Assembly (NCBI RefSeq): GCF_020252395.1
Contig: NZ_JADCDB010000002.1
Location: forward strand, 186,001-250,000
Direction of reading: 5' to 3'
DNA length: 64,000 bases
Source: Aestuariivirga sp.
GTDB taxonomy: Bacteria > Pseudomonadota > Alphaproteobacteria > Rhizobiales > Aestuariivirgaceae
The notes under the pieces were generated by a model. It did no database searches and was not told where the DNA came from. It worked only from the letters and a program-made list of their open reading frames with translations. Shown piece by piece: positions 55,410-64,000 of this stretch. Position 1 is the first letter of the stretch, and each line of letters begins with the position of its first letter. The position numbers were made by a program, and so were the translations under genes.

Positions 55410-57320
55410 ATGACGTCCGAGCCCGCCCAAGCGCCCGATGAGTCGCCCATCCCTGACGCAAGGGGAACAGACCTCATCCGCGATTTCGTCACCAGGCTGC
55501 CGCCCAAGCCCGGTGTCTACCGCATGTATGACGCCAAGGGCGATGTCATCTATGTGGGCAAGGCGCGCAACCTGAAGAACCGCGTCTCGAACTACACCCG
55601 CGCCTGGGGCCACACGGCGCGGATTGCCACCATGATCTCGCTCACCGCCAACATGGAGTTCGTGACGACGGCGACCGAGGCGGAGGCGCTACTGCTCGAA
55701 GCCAACCTCATCAAGAAGCTGAAGCCGCGCTTCAACGTGATCCTCAGGGACGACAAGTCCTTCCCCTATATCCTCATCGCCAGGGATCATAACGTGGCGC
55801 AACTGGTGAAGCACCGTGGTGCGCGCAACCGCAAGGGAAGCTATTTCGGCCCCTTCGCCTCGGCGGGCGCTGTGAACCGCGCCATCAACACGCTGCAAAA
55901 GGCGTTTCTTCTGCGCACCTGCACCGACAGCGTCTATGCCAACCGCACCAGGCCGTGCTTGCTCTACCAGATCAAGCGGTGTTCGGCTCCTTGCGTCAAC
56001 TACATCACGCCCGAGGCCTATGCCGAGCTCGCCAAGGAGGCGGAGGCCTTCCTTAATGGCAAGAGCCAGACGGTGAAGGCCGAGCTCGCCAAGCAGATGG
56101 AGGAAGCCGCCGAGAACCTCGATTTCGAGCGCGCCGCCACCTACCGCGACCGCATCCAGGCCATGAGTTTCGTCACCCAGATGCAGGGCATCAACCCGCA
56201 GGGCGTGGAGGAGGCGGATGTTTTCGGCTTGAGCCAAGAGGGCGGGCAGACCTGCATCCAGGTGTTCTTCTTCCGCTCCTTCCAGAACTGGGGCAACCGC
56301 GCCTATTACCCGAAGGCCGACAAGAGCCACGAAGCGCCGGAGATCATGGCCTCCTTTCTCGCCCAGTTCTATGACGACAAGCCCATTCCCGGCCTCGTGC
56401 TGCTGTCGCATGACGTGGAGGAGCGTGAGCTGCTCGAGGAAGCCCTCTCCACCCATGCCGGCCGCAAGATCGAAGTCGCGGCGCCGCAGCGCGGCGAGAA
56501 GAAGACCCTCGTCGAGCATGCCGTCACCAATGCCCGCGAGGCGCTGGGCCGCCGCATGGCCGAAACCTCGTCGCAGACGAAGCTGCTCGAAGGCGTGCAG
56601 AAGGTGTTTGACCTTCCGGAAGTGCCGCGCCGCATCGAGGTCTATGACAACTCGCATATCCAGGGCGCGAACCCGGTGGGTGGCATGATCGTGGCGGGGC
56701 CGGACGGCTTCATCAAGCCGCAGTACCGCAAGTTCAATATCCGGTCCGAGGAGATCGGATCGGACGACTTCGCCATGATGCGTGAGGTGCTGACCCGGCG
56801 CTTCAGCCGCCTTCTCAAGGAGGAGGCGGAAACCCGCGGGGAGGAACAGGCGAAAGACGTGCAGGCCTGGCCGGACCTCGTCCTGATCGACGGCGGCCAG
56901 GGCCAGCTTTCCGCCGCCAAGGCCGTGCTGGACGAGCTGGGCCTCTCCGACCTGCCCGTGGCGGGCGTCGCCAAAGGGCCGGACCGCGACGCGGGGCGCG
57001 AGCATTTCTATGTGCCGGGCCGGGCCTCGTTTATGCTCGAGGCTAGGGACCCGGTGCTTTACTACATCCAGCGCCTGCGGGATGAGGCGCACAGGTTTGC
57101 CATCGGCTCGCACCGGGCCCGGCGCTCCCGGGCCATCGGGGTCAACCCGCTGGACGAGGTTCCGGGCATAGGGCCCTTGCGTAAGAAAGCCTTGCTGCAG
57201 GCCTTCGGTTCGGCCAAAGCGGTGTCAAGGGCGAGCGTCACCGGCCTTGCCGCGGTGGAAGGGGTGAGCCACGCCCTCGCGCAGGCTATTTACGACCACT
57301 TCCACGACAGTGCAGAATGA
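55410..57320 (+). CDS. uvrC: Excinuclease ABC subunit C
   Basis: UvrC makes both incisions in nucleotide excision repair. The 636-residue product shows the GIY-YIG nuclease ('[28 protein letters not shown]'), a UVR domain for UvrB binding ('[19 protein letters not shown]'), the RNase H-like C-terminal nuclease ('[18 protein letters not shown]', '[12 protein letters not shown]') and a helix-hairpin-helix end. All domains are complete. Confidence 0.97.
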   Translation: MTSEPAQAPDESPIPDARGTDLIRDFVTRLPPKPGVYRMYDAKGDVIYVGKARNLKNRVSNYTRAWGHTARIATMISLTANMEFVTTATEAEALLLEANLIKKLKPRFNVILRDDKSFPYILIARDHNVAQLVKHRGARNRKGSYFGPFASAGAVNRAINTLQKAFLLRTCTDSVYANRTRPCLLYQIKRCSAPCVNYITPEAYAELAKEAEAFLNGKSQTVKAELAKQMEEAAENLDFERAATYRDRIQAMSFVTQMQGINPQGVEEADVFGLSQEGGQTCIQVFFFRSFQNWGNRAYYPKADKSHEAPEIMASFLAQFYDDKPIPGLVLLSHDVEERELLEEALSTHAGRKIEVAAPQRGEKKTLVEHAVTNAREALGRRMAETSSQTKLLEGVQKVFDLPEVPRRIEVYDNSHIQGANPVGGMIVAGPDGFIKPQYRKFNIRSEEIGSDDFAMMREVLTRRFSRLLKEEAETRGEEQAKDVQAWPDLVLIDGGQGQLSAAKAVLDELGLSDLPVAGVAKGPDRDAGREHFYVPGRASFMLEARDPVLYYIQRLRDEAHRFAIGSHRARRSRAIGVNPLDEVPGIGPLRKKALLQAFGSAKAVSRASVTGLAAVEGVSHALAQAIYDHFHDSAE

Positions 57321-57925
57321 GCGCCGGAATGAATCAGTCGGAGACAGGCAAGGCAGCGGCTTTTTCGAAGGTGTGGAACCTTCCGAACATCCTCACCTAT
57401 GGCCGCATCGTGGCGGTGCCCGTGGTGGCAGGGCTGCTGCTGTGGGGCGGCAACGACGCACGCTGGGCCGCACTCGCCATCTATCTGCTGGCCGCCGTCA
57501 GCGACTTCCTGGATGGTTATCTCGCCCGGCGCTGGCAGCAGCAGTCATCCCTCGGCCGCATGCTGGACCCGATCGCCGACAAGGTGCTGGTCGCCGTCGT
57601 GCTGCTCGTGCTCTGTGCCGATGACATTCTGCGCGGCGGCCACATCTGGGCGGCCATCATCATCCTGTCGCGCGAGGTGCTGGTCTCAGGGCTTCGCGAA
57701 TATCTGGGCGAGCTGCAGGTTTCGGTGCCGGTCACGAGGATCGCCAAGTGGAAGACCGCGGTGCAGATGATCGCCATTGGCCTCCTCATCGCCGGTCCCG
57801 CGGGCGATACGGTAATCCCGCATACGACGGCCGCGGGCATCGCCATGCTGTGGGTTGCCGCGGCACTGACGCTTTACACCGGCTATGATTATTTCCGCGC
57901 CGGCATCCGGCACGTTGTCGATTGA
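57317..57925 (+). CDS. pgsA: CDP-diacylglycerol-glycerol-3-phosphate phosphatidyltransferase
   Basis: PgsA makes phosphatidylglycerol phosphate. The 202-residue membrane protein has the full CDP-alcohol phosphotransferase motif '[28 protein letters not shown]' (DG-x2-AR-x8-G-x3-D-x3-D) and a C-terminal helical bundle. It overlaps uvrC by four bases, a pair conserved in alphaproteobacteria. Confidence 0.95.
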   Translation: MSAGMNQSETGKAAAFSKVWNLPNILTYGRIVAVPVVAGLLLWGGNDARWAALAIYLLAAVSDFLDGYLARRWQQQSSLGRMLDPIADKVLVAVVLLVLCADDILRGGHIWAAIIILSREVLVSGLREYLGELQVSVPVTRIAKWKTAVQMIAIGLLIAGPAGDTVIPHTTAAGIAMLWVAAALTLYTGYDYFRAGIRHVVD

Positions 57926-58176
57926 TGAAGATCCTCTATTTCGCCCGCATCCGGCAGATCGCCGGCAAGAGCGCCGAAGACGTGGAGGTGCCCGCCTCCG
58001 TCGCAACAGTCGCTGACCTCATCGATCATCTGAGCGCAGTTGACGAAGCCGTAGCCGCCGCGCTGGCCGAACGCCGCACGCTGCGCGCCGCGGTGGACCA
58101 GACCCATGTGGCGCTCGACGCCCCGGTTAGGGGCGCGCGCGAGGTGGCCTTCTTCCCGCCCGTCACGGGCGGCTGA
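57925..58176 (+). CDS. moaD: Molybdopterin synthase small subunit MoaD
   Basis: This 83-residue ubiquitin-like sulfur carrier ends in the required Gly-Gly ('FFPPVTGG'). It donates sulfur to make molybdopterin. The ATG at 57925 shares one base with the pgsA stop; a TTG at 57922 is also possible. The large subunit gene moaE usually follows, but here the next gene is a pseudouridine synthase. Confidence 0.9.
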   Translation: MKILYFARIRQIAGKSAEDVEVPASVATVADLIDHLSAVDEAVAAALAERRTLRAAVDQTHVALDAPVRGAREVAFFPPVTGG

Positions 58177-58934
58177 TGCGCCTCAACGTCTATCTCCAGA
58201 AGGCTGGAGCAGGCTCTCGCCGCGAGGCGGAGCGGCTGGTGGCCGGCGGCCGCGTCTCGGTCAACGGCAGCAAGGCCACGCCGACGACGCCGGTGGAGGA
58301 GGGCGACACCGTGCTGATCGACGGCCGCCCCGTGGCGCCGGAGACGAAGCTCTTGCCGCGCCTCTTCCTGCTCAACAAGCCGGTCGACGTGCTGGTCACC
58401 CACCGCGACCACAAGGGCCGCAAGACGATCTTCGATTTGCCGGCGCTGAACCCGCCGCAATGGACCGGCCGCCACCCGCGGGTGATGAATGTCGGACGGC
58501 TGGACGTCAACAGCGAGGGCCTGCTGGTGCTCTCCTCCGACGGCCCGCTGGCCCAGGCCATGATGAGCCCGGAAATGGCCCTGTCGCGGCTCTACCGCGT
58601 GCGGGTGAGGGGCCAGTTGAATCCCGCCGAGATCGAGGCCATCGCCCAAGGCATCGCCATCGACGGCGTCGAATACCGCGGCGCGGAATTCGTCGAGGAA
58701 TATGGCCAGGGCGAGCGCGCCAACCGCTGGTACCGCTGCGTGCTGACGGAAGGCAAGAACCGCGAGATCCGCAAGCTCTTCGATCACTTCGGCTGCGTGG
58801 TGAACCGCCTGGTGCGCCTGCAATATGGTCCCTTCACATTGGGCGGCATGGAGCCCGGCGAAGTCCGCGAGGCGCCGGCTGCCCAGGTGAAGGCGCTGAT
58901 GGACGAGCTGGCGAAGAAGGGTGCGAAGCTCTGA
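58176..58934 (+). CDS. Pseudouridine synthase, RsuA/RluB/RluF type
   Basis: This 252-residue enzyme has an N-terminal S4 RNA-binding domain ('RLNVYLQKAGAGSRREAERLVAGGRVSVNG') and a catalytic domain with the active-site aspartate in 'NVGRLDVNSEGLLVL', then 'GKNREIRKLF'. It modifies uridine in ribosomal RNA; the target site is not clear. It shares one base with moaD. Confidence 0.9.
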   Translation: MRLNVYLQKAGAGSRREAERLVAGGRVSVNGSKATPTTPVEEGDTVLIDGRPVAPETKLLPRLFLLNKPVDVLVTHRDHKGRKTIFDLPALNPPQWTGRHPRVMNVGRLDVNSEGLLVLSSDGPLAQAMMSPEMALSRLYRVRVRGQLNPAEIEAIAQGIAIDGVEYRGAEFVEEYGQGERANRWYRCVLTEGKNREIRKLFDHFGCVVNRLVRLQYGPFTLGGMEPGEVREAPAAQVKALMDELAKKGAKL

Positions 58935-59015
58935 CCCTGTTCTTTCCCCGGCCCCACGCAGTGGGGCAGCGGAGTGCGGACGTGCCCGGTCCGCCGTCCC
59001 GGGCAGCCGCGCTTT

Positions 59016-59546
59016 TCATCGCGGCCTGATCTCGACACGCGCGGCAGACAGGCGATCGAGGAGAGCGATCCGCTTCCTGATTGGCCACCAGTCATAAAGG
59101 AAGATCTCGAGCGGCCGCCACAAGGCCACCCATCCAAGGATGAACAGACCCTGTTCGGTCATCTGGGCGAAGGTCGAGCTTCCGCCCGAATGCCCCAGCA
59201 GATGGATGATGAGCGTGCAGAGACCGAGAACCGCCAGTCCGATGGCGAGCGACAGGCGGCCGATCCGGAACAGGTCCCTCAGCTGATAGCGCGCCTGCGT
59301 TGCGCGGTAGCGGAAGGAATTGCTCAAGGCCGTGGGAAGGTCTTGCGAAAGGCCCCGCTCTGCCTCGCTTCGCGGCAGTTCGATGACCAGCAGCAGCGGG
59401 TTTGCCGATCCCACCTCTTCGGCGGATTCGATAATGTATTCGGCTGCCCTGTCATCCAGGTCGCGGATGTGGAACGGAGACGGATCGAACGAGTTCAGAA
59501 TCTGCTCCGGTGAGTTGATCTTGATTTCGATCACGGGGTCATCCAA
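59016..59546 (-). CDS. Hypothetical membrane protein
   Basis: This protein of about 176 residues has a soluble N-terminal part (about 1-85, 'FHIRDLDDRAAEYIIESAEEVGSANPLLLVIELP'), two membrane helices (about 97-118 and 130-148) and a basic C-terminus. Its start is either TTG 59546 or GTG 59534. No family recognised. Confidence 0.65.
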   Translation of the reverse strand: MDDPVIEIKINSPEQILNSFDPSPFHIRDLDDRAAEYIIESAEEVGSANPLLLVIELPRSEAERGLSQDLPTALSNSFRYRATQARYQLRDLFRIGRLSLAIGLAVLGLCTLIIHLLGHSGGSSTFAQMTEQGLFILGWVALWRPLEIFLYDWWPIRKRIALLDRLSAARVEIRPR

Positions 59547-59690
59547 TCGCGGCGCGTGAAAAATAACATGGGGTCTGCTCCTCCAGTCCCTTGGAGCATG
59601 ATCCTCCTTTTCCGTCCAGCCCGCCGGGCCTTCATCAATCGGTCACATGTCCGCATTATGAGCGACAGGTCTGCAATTTAGGCGCCCCGC

Positions 59691-60737
59691 ATGCCGTTGT
59701 TCGAACGCTATCTCACCGTCTGGGTGTTGCTGTGCATCCTCGCCGGCATTGCGCTGGGGCAGATGATGCCGGGGGTGTTCGAGGCGATCAGCGCCATGGA
59801 GGTGGCGAAGGTCAACCTGCCGGTTGCCGTGCTCATCTGGGCGATGATCGTGCCGATGCTGGTGAAGATCGACTTCGCGGCGCTGTCCGAGGTCACCCGC
59901 CACTGGCGCGGCATCGGCGTTACGCTGTTCATCAACTGGGCGGTGAAGCCTTTTTCCATGGCGCTGCTGGGCTGGATCTTCATCGGCTGGCTGTTCCGGC
60001 CATGGCTCCCCGCGGACCAGATCGACAGCTACATCGCCGGCCTTATCCTGCTCGCCGCCGCGCCCTGCACTGCCATGGTCTTCGTGTGGAGCAACCTCAC
60101 AAGGGGCGAGCCGCATTTCACGCTCTCGCAGGTGGCCCTCAACGACGCGATCATGATCGTCGCCTTCGCGCCACTGGTCGCCTTTCTGCTCGGAATCTCG
60201 GCCATCGCCGTGCCGTGGGAGACGCTGATCCTGTCGGTGGCGCTCTACATCGTCGTTCCGGTCATCGCAGCACAGCTGATCCGCCGCAGGGTGCTGGCGT
60301 CGGGCGGCGAGGCGGCCCTGCAAGGCCTGCTGAAGCGGCTTCAGCCCATCTCGCTGGCGGCGCTGCTCGCCACGCTCGTGCTGCTCTTCGCCTTCCAGGG
60401 GCCGCAGATCATCGCCCAGCCGATGGTCATCGCCCTTCTTGCCGTGCCTATTCTCATCCAGGTCTATTTCAACGCCGGCCTCGCCTATCTGCTCAACCGC
60501 TGGAGCGGCGAACAGCATTGCGTGGCGGGGCCCTCGGCGCTCATCGGCGCTTCGAATTTCTTCGAGCTCGCGGTCGCTGCCGCCATCAGCCTCTTCGGTC
60601 TCCACTCGGGTGCGGCACTCGCCACCGTGGTGGGCGTGCTCATCGAGGTGCCGGTCATGCTGTCGGTGGTGAAGATCGTCAATGCCAGCAAGGGCTGGTA
60701 CGAGGCAGGCCTGCGCCACGGGCGCGCCAGGCCGTGA
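59691..60737 (+). CDS. acr3: Arsenite efflux transporter ACR3
   Basis: This 348-residue member of the bile-acid/ACR3 transporter superfamily has ten helices and the ACR3 hallmark 'LLAAAPCTAMVFVWSNLTRGEPHFTLSQVALND', with the essential cysteine in 'APCTAMVFVWS'. A second marker is 'FNAGLAYLLNRW'. It exports arsenite. The arsenate reductase gene overlaps its end by four bases. No arsR lies next to it. Confidence 0.92.
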   Translation: MPLFERYLTVWVLLCILAGIALGQMMPGVFEAISAMEVAKVNLPVAVLIWAMIVPMLVKIDFAALSEVTRHWRGIGVTLFINWAVKPFSMALLGWIFIGWLFRPWLPADQIDSYIAGLILLAAAPCTAMVFVWSNLTRGEPHFTLSQVALNDAIMIVAFAPLVAFLLGISAIAVPWETLILSVALYIVVPVIAAQLIRRRVLASGGEAALQGLLKRLQPISLAALLATLVLLFAFQGPQIIAQPMVIALLAVPILIQVYFNAGLAYLLNRWSGEQHCVAGPSALIGASNFFELAVAAAISLFGLHSGAALATVVGVLIEVPVMLSVVKIVNASKGWYEAGLRHGRARP

Positions 60738-61153
60738 GCGCCGTCATTCACCACAACCCGGATTGCGGCACCTCGCGCAACGTGCTGGCGATCGTCGAGG
60801 CGGCGGGTTACCGCCCCATCATCATCGAATACCTGCAAACCGGCTGGACTCGGGCGCAGCTGCTCGGCCTCTTCGCCGCCGCGGGATTGACGCCGCGCAC
60901 CGCGCTGCGCACCTCGAAATCGCCCGCCGCTGGACTGGGCCTGCTCGGCGAGGACGTGAGCGGCGAGACGATCCTTGCCGCCATGATCGAGCACCCTGTG
61001 CTGGTCAACCGTCCCATCGTCTGCACGGCCAAAGGCGTGCGCCTGTGCCGGCCCAGCGAAACGGTGCTCGACCTTCTGGAGCGCTGGCCGCCCGGCCCCT
61101 TCCTCAAGGAAGACGGCAGCCTGCTGATCGACGCCGCCGGAAACCGCGCATGA
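60734..61153 (+). CDS. arsC: Arsenate reductase ArsC, glutaredoxin-coupled type
   Basis: This 139-residue ArsC of the Spx/ArsC fold has catalytic Cys11 in 'HHNPDCGTSRNVL' and 'HPVLVNRPIVCTAKGVRLCRPSE' with the arginines that hold arsenate. It reduces arsenate to arsenite for export by the coupled ACR3 pump. The start is a GTG overlapping the acr3 stop (GTGA). Confidence 0.93.
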   Translation: MSAVIHHNPDCGTSRNVLAIVEAAGYRPIIIEYLQTGWTRAQLLGLFAAAGLTPRTALRTSKSPAAGLGLLGEDVSGETILAAMIEHPVLVNRPIVCTAKGVRLCRPSETVLDLLERWPPGPFLKEDGSLLIDAAGNRA

Positions 61154-61156
61154 AAA

Positions 61157-61177
61157 GCGGCCGGGTTGCCCGGCCGC
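61157..61177. terminator. Hairpin terminator between arsC and creA (convergent)
   Basis: GCGGCCGGG (61157-61165) pairs with CCCGGCCGC (61169-61177), loop TTG. On the minus strand it is followed by TTTTC, so it best serves creA; on the plus strand it starts three bases after the arsC stop codon. Confidence 0.7.
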
Positions 61178-61204
61178 CCCTTCAGCGGAAGAATCCTTGA
61201 GGCC

Positions 61205-61729
61205 TCACGGATTCACGAAATCCCCGCACTTCGGCGCCTGCTCGTTGCCCCATGGCATCACCGGCACGGTGGAGGTGGAGTTCTGCGGCGAGCCTTCAAT
61301 CAGCCGGTCGGTGTAGGAGAGATAGACCAGCACGTTGCGCTGGGCGTCGCAGCCCCTCACGATCTGCATCTTCTTCCAGAACAGCGAACGGCGCTCGCGG
61401 TAGATTTCCTCGCCCTGGGAGAACTTCGAGGTGATCTTGATCGGCCCCACCTGGCGGCAGGCGATGGAAGTGACGGAGCTCTCGTCGGCGAAGCCCGCCC
61501 AACCCTTCCAGCCGCCCACCCGCGGCAGGGTGAAGTAGCAGGCAACGCCCTCGACGAGCGGATCGTCGATCACAAAGGTGTCCAGCGTGGCGTTGGGCGA
61601 GAGCATCCGCCACACGGTGGTCTTCTGGAAAATCAGCTGCGGGTCATCCGCCAGCTGCTGGGCAATGGCGGGGGCGGATATCCCCAGAACGGCCATCAAG
61701 GCTGCAAGAAACCGAAAAATTCGCGTCAT
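61205..61729 (-). CDS. creA: CreA family periplasmic protein
   Basis: This 174-residue protein has a signal peptide ('FRFLAALMAVLGISAPAIAQ') and the CreA core: 'IDDPLVEGVACYFTLPRVGGWKGWAGFADESS', 'SIACRQVGPI' and 'LVYLSYTDRLIEGSPQNSTSTVPV'. Four cysteines could form disulfides. GGAGGG precedes the ATG at 61729. No molecular function is known for CreA. Confidence 0.9.
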   Translation of the reverse strand: MTRIFRFLAALMAVLGISAPAIAQQLADDPQLIFQKTTVWRMLSPNATLDTFVIDDPLVEGVACYFTLPRVGGWKGWAGFADESSVTSIACRQVGPIKITSKFSQGEEIYRERRSLFWKKMQIVRGCDAQRNVLVYLSYTDRLIEGSPQNSTSTVPVMPWGNEQAPKCGDFVNP

Positions 61730-61770
61730 GGAACCCTCCAAACCCCGATATAGGAACGAAATCCGATTTT

Positions 61771-62949
61771 TCAAGAGGCGGAATTCAGCGCCTTGAAGCC
61801 TTCCGCAAGGTCGGCCTTGAGATCGTCCGGATTCTCGAGTCCGATGTGCAGGCGCAGCGACCAGCCCTCCGGCTGCCAGCGCGTGGCTGTGCGGTGCGGC
61901 TTGAACGGCACCACAAGGCTCTCATAGCCGCCCCAGCTATAACCCATGCCGAACAGTTGCAGCTTGTCGAGGAAGGCCGCCGTGGCTGTCTCCGAGCAGG
62001 GTTTCAGCACCACCGAGAATAACCCGCAGGCGCCGCGGAAATCGCGCTTCCACAGTTCGTGCCCGGGCGCGTTGGACAGGGCAGGGTAGAGCACGGTGTC
62101 GACCTCCGCCCGGCCGCGGAGCCACTCGGCCACGTTCATCGCGTTCTTCATGTGGCGCTCGAGGCGCACGTCGAGGGTGTGGATGCCGCGCAGGGTGAGG
62201 TACATGTCATCGGGCCCGGCGAACTGGCCCATTTCCTCATAGGCGTGGCGGAAGGTCTCCCACGTCTCCTTCGTGCAGGTGACGGTGCCCATCATCGCAT
62301 CGGAGTGGCCGACGAGATATTTCGTGGCCGCCTGGATCGAGACATCCGCGCCATGCTCGAAGGCCTTGAAATAGTGGCCAGCCCCCCAGGTATTGTCGAT
62401 GAAGACGAGGACGCCTGCCTTGTGCGCGGCCTCCGCTATGGCCGGAATGTCCTGCACCTCCATGGTCTGCGAACCGGGGCTCTCGGCATAGACCACGCGG
62501 GTGTTGGGCCTGATCAGGCTAGCGATGCCGCGGCCAATCAGCGGATCGTAATAGGTGGTCTCGACACCCAGCCCCTTCAGCAGCCCGTCGCAGAACTGGC
62601 GGGCCGGCTGGTAGACGGTGTCGACCATCAGCAGGTGGTCACCGGCCTTCAGGAAGGCGAGGAGGGCGGTGGAGATGGCGGCAAGGCCCGAGGGCAGCAT
62701 TTTGGCATTGTGCCCACCCTCGACGAGGGCCACGGCTTCCTCCACCGCGCGCGAGGTTGGCGTGCCGCGCCGGCCATAGACATAGGCCTGCGTGCGGTCC
62801 TTGAGGGCTGCGGTATCCGGGAACAGCACGGTGGAGCCGTGGTAGACCGCCGGATTGACGAAACCGTGCTCGGCATAGTCGCGGCCCGCCGCCACCAGGC
62901 GGGTCTCGGGCGACAGGGCGGACAGATCGGGTTTCGATTTCGACATCAT
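61771..62949 (-). CDS. metC: Cystathionine beta-lyase
   Basis: This 392-residue trans-sulfuration PLP enzyme has the Schiff-base lysine in 'IQAATKYLVGHSD', 'YGRRGTPTSRAVEEAVALVEGG' and 'FIDNTWGAGHYFKAFEHGADV'. The WGAG after DNT is typical of the MetC-type lyases in proteobacteria. It makes homocysteine for methionine synthesis. Starts at ATG 62949 or 62946; no clear ribosome binding site. Confidence 0.9.
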   Translation of the reverse strand: MMSKSKPDLSALSPETRLVAAGRDYAEHGFVNPAVYHGSTVLFPDTAALKDRTQAYVYGRRGTPTSRAVEEAVALVEGGHNAKMLPSGLAAISTALLAFLKAGDHLLMVDTVYQPARQFCDGLLKGLGVETTYYDPLIGRGIASLIRPNTRVVYAESPGSQTMEVQDIPAIAEAAHKAGVLVFIDNTWGAGHYFKAFEHGADVSIQAATKYLVGHSDAMMGTVTCTKETWETFRHAYEEMGQFAGPDDMYLTLRGIHTLDVRLERHMKNAMNVAEWLRGRAEVDTVLYPALSNAPGHELWKRDFRGACGLFSVVLKPCSETATAAFLDKLQLFGMGYSWGGYESLVVPFKPHRTATRWQPEGWSLRLHIGLENPDDLKADLAEGFKALNSAS

Positions 62950-63024
62950 CACACGCCAATGTTAGGCTTGAGGGGCTAGCATGCGGGGCCGCGAGGGGGA
63001 ACCCCCGGCCATTGAAAGGGTCCC

Positions 63025-63243
63025 ATGTCGCCACTCGCCATCCTCGTCATGAAGGTCCTGCGCTGGGGCGTGCTGGGTGTTTCCGGCTTCCTGTGCCTCG
63101 TGCTTTTCATCGAGGCGTGGAAGCACGGTTGGGACCTGAAGGCCGTCAATTGGGGCTTCATGGCCGTGGTTGGGCTGCTCGCCGTGGCCGCCCTGTGGCT
63201 GGCCCGTTCCATCGGCCGGGAACTGGCCAAGCACGGGTCTTGA
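63025..63243 (+). CDS. Small membrane protein (hypothetical)
   Basis: This 72-residue protein is mostly two membrane helices ('WGVLGVSGFLCLVLFIEAW' and 'WGFMAVVGLLAVAALWLARSI'). It lies 47 bases before gatB and probably shares its transcript. No family recognised. Confidence 0.6.
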   Translation: MSPLAILVMKVLRWGVLGVSGFLCLVLFIEAWKHGWDLKAVNWGFMAVVGLLAVAALWLARSIGRELAKHGS

Positions 63244-63290
63244 ACCCGGGCTCCCGAGTGGCTACCAAGGCGCCAGATTGAGGTGAGAAG

Positions 63291-64000
63291 ATGCTGGATT
63301 CCGCGAAACGCGTGGCCGAGAAGAAGGACTGGATCAAGGGAGCGACCGGGGACTGGGAAGTCGTCCTCGGCCTCGAGGTCCATGCCCAGGTGCTTGCCAA
63401 GTCCAAGCTGTTCTCCGGCGCCTCGGCCGAATTCGGCGGCGCCCCCAACGACCACGTCTCCCTCGTCGATGCCGCCATGCCGGGCATGCTGCCGGTGATC
63501 AATGAATTCTGCGTCGAGCAGGCAGTAAGGACCGGTCTCGGCCTCAAGGCCCGGATCAACAAGCGCTCGGTCTTCGACCGCAAGAACTATTTCTACCCCG
63601 ATCTGCCGCAGGGCTACCAGATCTCGCAATACAAGCAGCCCGTGGTGGGCGAGGGCTCGGTGCATGTGGACGTCGACGGCCGTGCCGTCAAGGTCGGCAT
63701 CGAGCGGCTGCACCTGGAGCAGGACGCCGGCAAGTCGCTCCACGACCAGCATCCCAGCATGAGCTTCGTCGATTTGAACCGCTCCGGCTGCGCCCTGATG
63801 GAAATCGTGTCCAAGCCCGACATGCGCTCGGCGGAGGAGGCCAAGGCCTATGTGACGAAGCTCCGGCAGATCATGCGCTACTTAGGCACCTGCGACGGCA
63901 ACATGGAGCAGGGCTCGCTGCGCGCCGACGTCAACGTGTCAGTCCGCCGCCCGGGGGCTGAATTCGGCACCCGCTGCGAGATCAAGAACGTCAATTCAAT
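63291..64000 (+). CDS. gatB: Aspartyl/glutamyl-tRNA amidotransferase subunit B, N-terminal part
   Basis: The visible 236 codons contain the GatB landmarks '[24 protein letters not shown]', '[19 protein letters not shown]', '[13 protein letters not shown]', '[20 protein letters not shown]' and '[15 protein letters not shown]'. GatCAB amidates Glu-tRNA(Gln) and Asp-tRNA(Asn). The ATG at 63291 follows AGGTGAGAAG. The gene runs off the right edge with roughly half of the usual length shown. Confidence 0.95.
   Translation, partial: MLDSAKRVAEKKDWIKGATGDWEVVLGLEVHAQVLAKSKLFSGASAEFGGAPNDHVSLVDAAMPGMLPVINEFCVEQAVRTGLGLKARINKRSVFDRKNYFYPDLPQGYQISQYKQPVVGEGSVHVDVDGRAVKVGIERLHLEQDAGKSLHDQHPSMSFVDLNRSGCALMEIVSKPDMRSAEEAKAYVTKLRQIMRYLGTCDGNMEQGSLRADVNVSVRRPGAEFGTRCEIKNVNS

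Noticed and set aside
58951-58967. Terminator after the pseudouridine synthase gene
   Set aside because: GCCCCAC/GTGGGGC forms a seven-pair stem, but there is no T-run on either strand.
59691-61153. ArsR gene at 16314 as regulator of the acr3-arsC pair
   Set aside because: They are more than 40 kb apart, and the regulator lacks typical arsenic-binding cysteine pairs.
1-64000. Prophage, integrative element, CRISPR array or toxin-antitoxin module
   Set aside because: No integrase, transposase, phage structural gene, repeat-spacer array or att-like duplication beside the tRNA was seen; the sequence between 10.96 and 11.1 kb contains no integrase.

Overview
The window comes from a GC-rich alphaproteobacterium, most likely in Hyphomicrobiales (Rhizobiales) or a close relative. 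The clues are the CtrA cell-cycle circuit (chpT, ctrA and a sciP/DUF1153 gene), clustered GANTC (CcrM methylation) sites upstream of ctrA and chpT, a phosphatidylcholine synthase (pcs), a BA14K-family secreted protein and a CreA homologue. Nothing looks like a prophage, transposon, CRISPR array or rRNA operon. This is ordinary chromosome, densely packed, with many 4-bp ATGA or GTGA start/stop overlaps.

Layout. 1-8.6 kb: end of cysQ, chpT, an SMR efflux protein, ctrA and fliJ in opposite directions around a GANTC-rich spacer, an aminotransferase/sulfotransferase pair, three very small genes, a KefB/KefF-type K+ efflux pair, and sciP. 8.7-16 kb: mnmA, pcs, one tRNA-Met(CAU), an orphan modA preceded by a perfect 24-bp ModE-box-like palindrome and a MarR-type regulator, a decayed manC remnant fused head-on to a phosphomannomutase gene, and a secreted metzincin-like protease with a PKD domain. 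16-22.3 kb: an ArsR regulator, a BA14K protein, an SbcCD/YhaNO-like nuclease pair, yccF, and an orphan strong promoter with a candidate small RNA. 22.3-26.5 kb: a complete PotABCD-type ABC importer. 26.8-32.6 kb: a GGDEF protein, then a tightly coupled five-gene operon (BKACE lyase, FAD oxidoreductase, HAD phosphatase, AbrB-family membrane protein, sterol-desaturase-like hydroxylase).

33.6-43.9 kb is the most interesting part: a sphingolipid (ceramide) locus. One arm encodes acyl-AMP ligase, CerR-like reductase, acyl carrier protein and serine palmitoyltransferase. The convergent arm encodes a lipid (ceramide) kinase, LptG, LptF, a metallophosphoesterase and a GNAT-fold ceramide synthase homologue. 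The layout suggests synthesis, phosphorylation and LptFG-type export of ceramide lipids encoded together.

44-51.3 kb: a GNAT enzyme, then a MoxR-DUF58-BatA/DUF4159-large membrane protein operon. 51.4-59 kb: DUF1285, Nudix CoA pyrophosphatase, CCA-adding enzyme, cupin, FolM, FolB, uvrC, pgsA, moaD and a pseudouridine synthase, all on the plus strand and mostly overlapping. 59-64 kb: a membrane protein, ACR3 arsenite pump with arsenate reductase, creA, metC, a small membrane protein and the start of gatB, which runs off the right edge.
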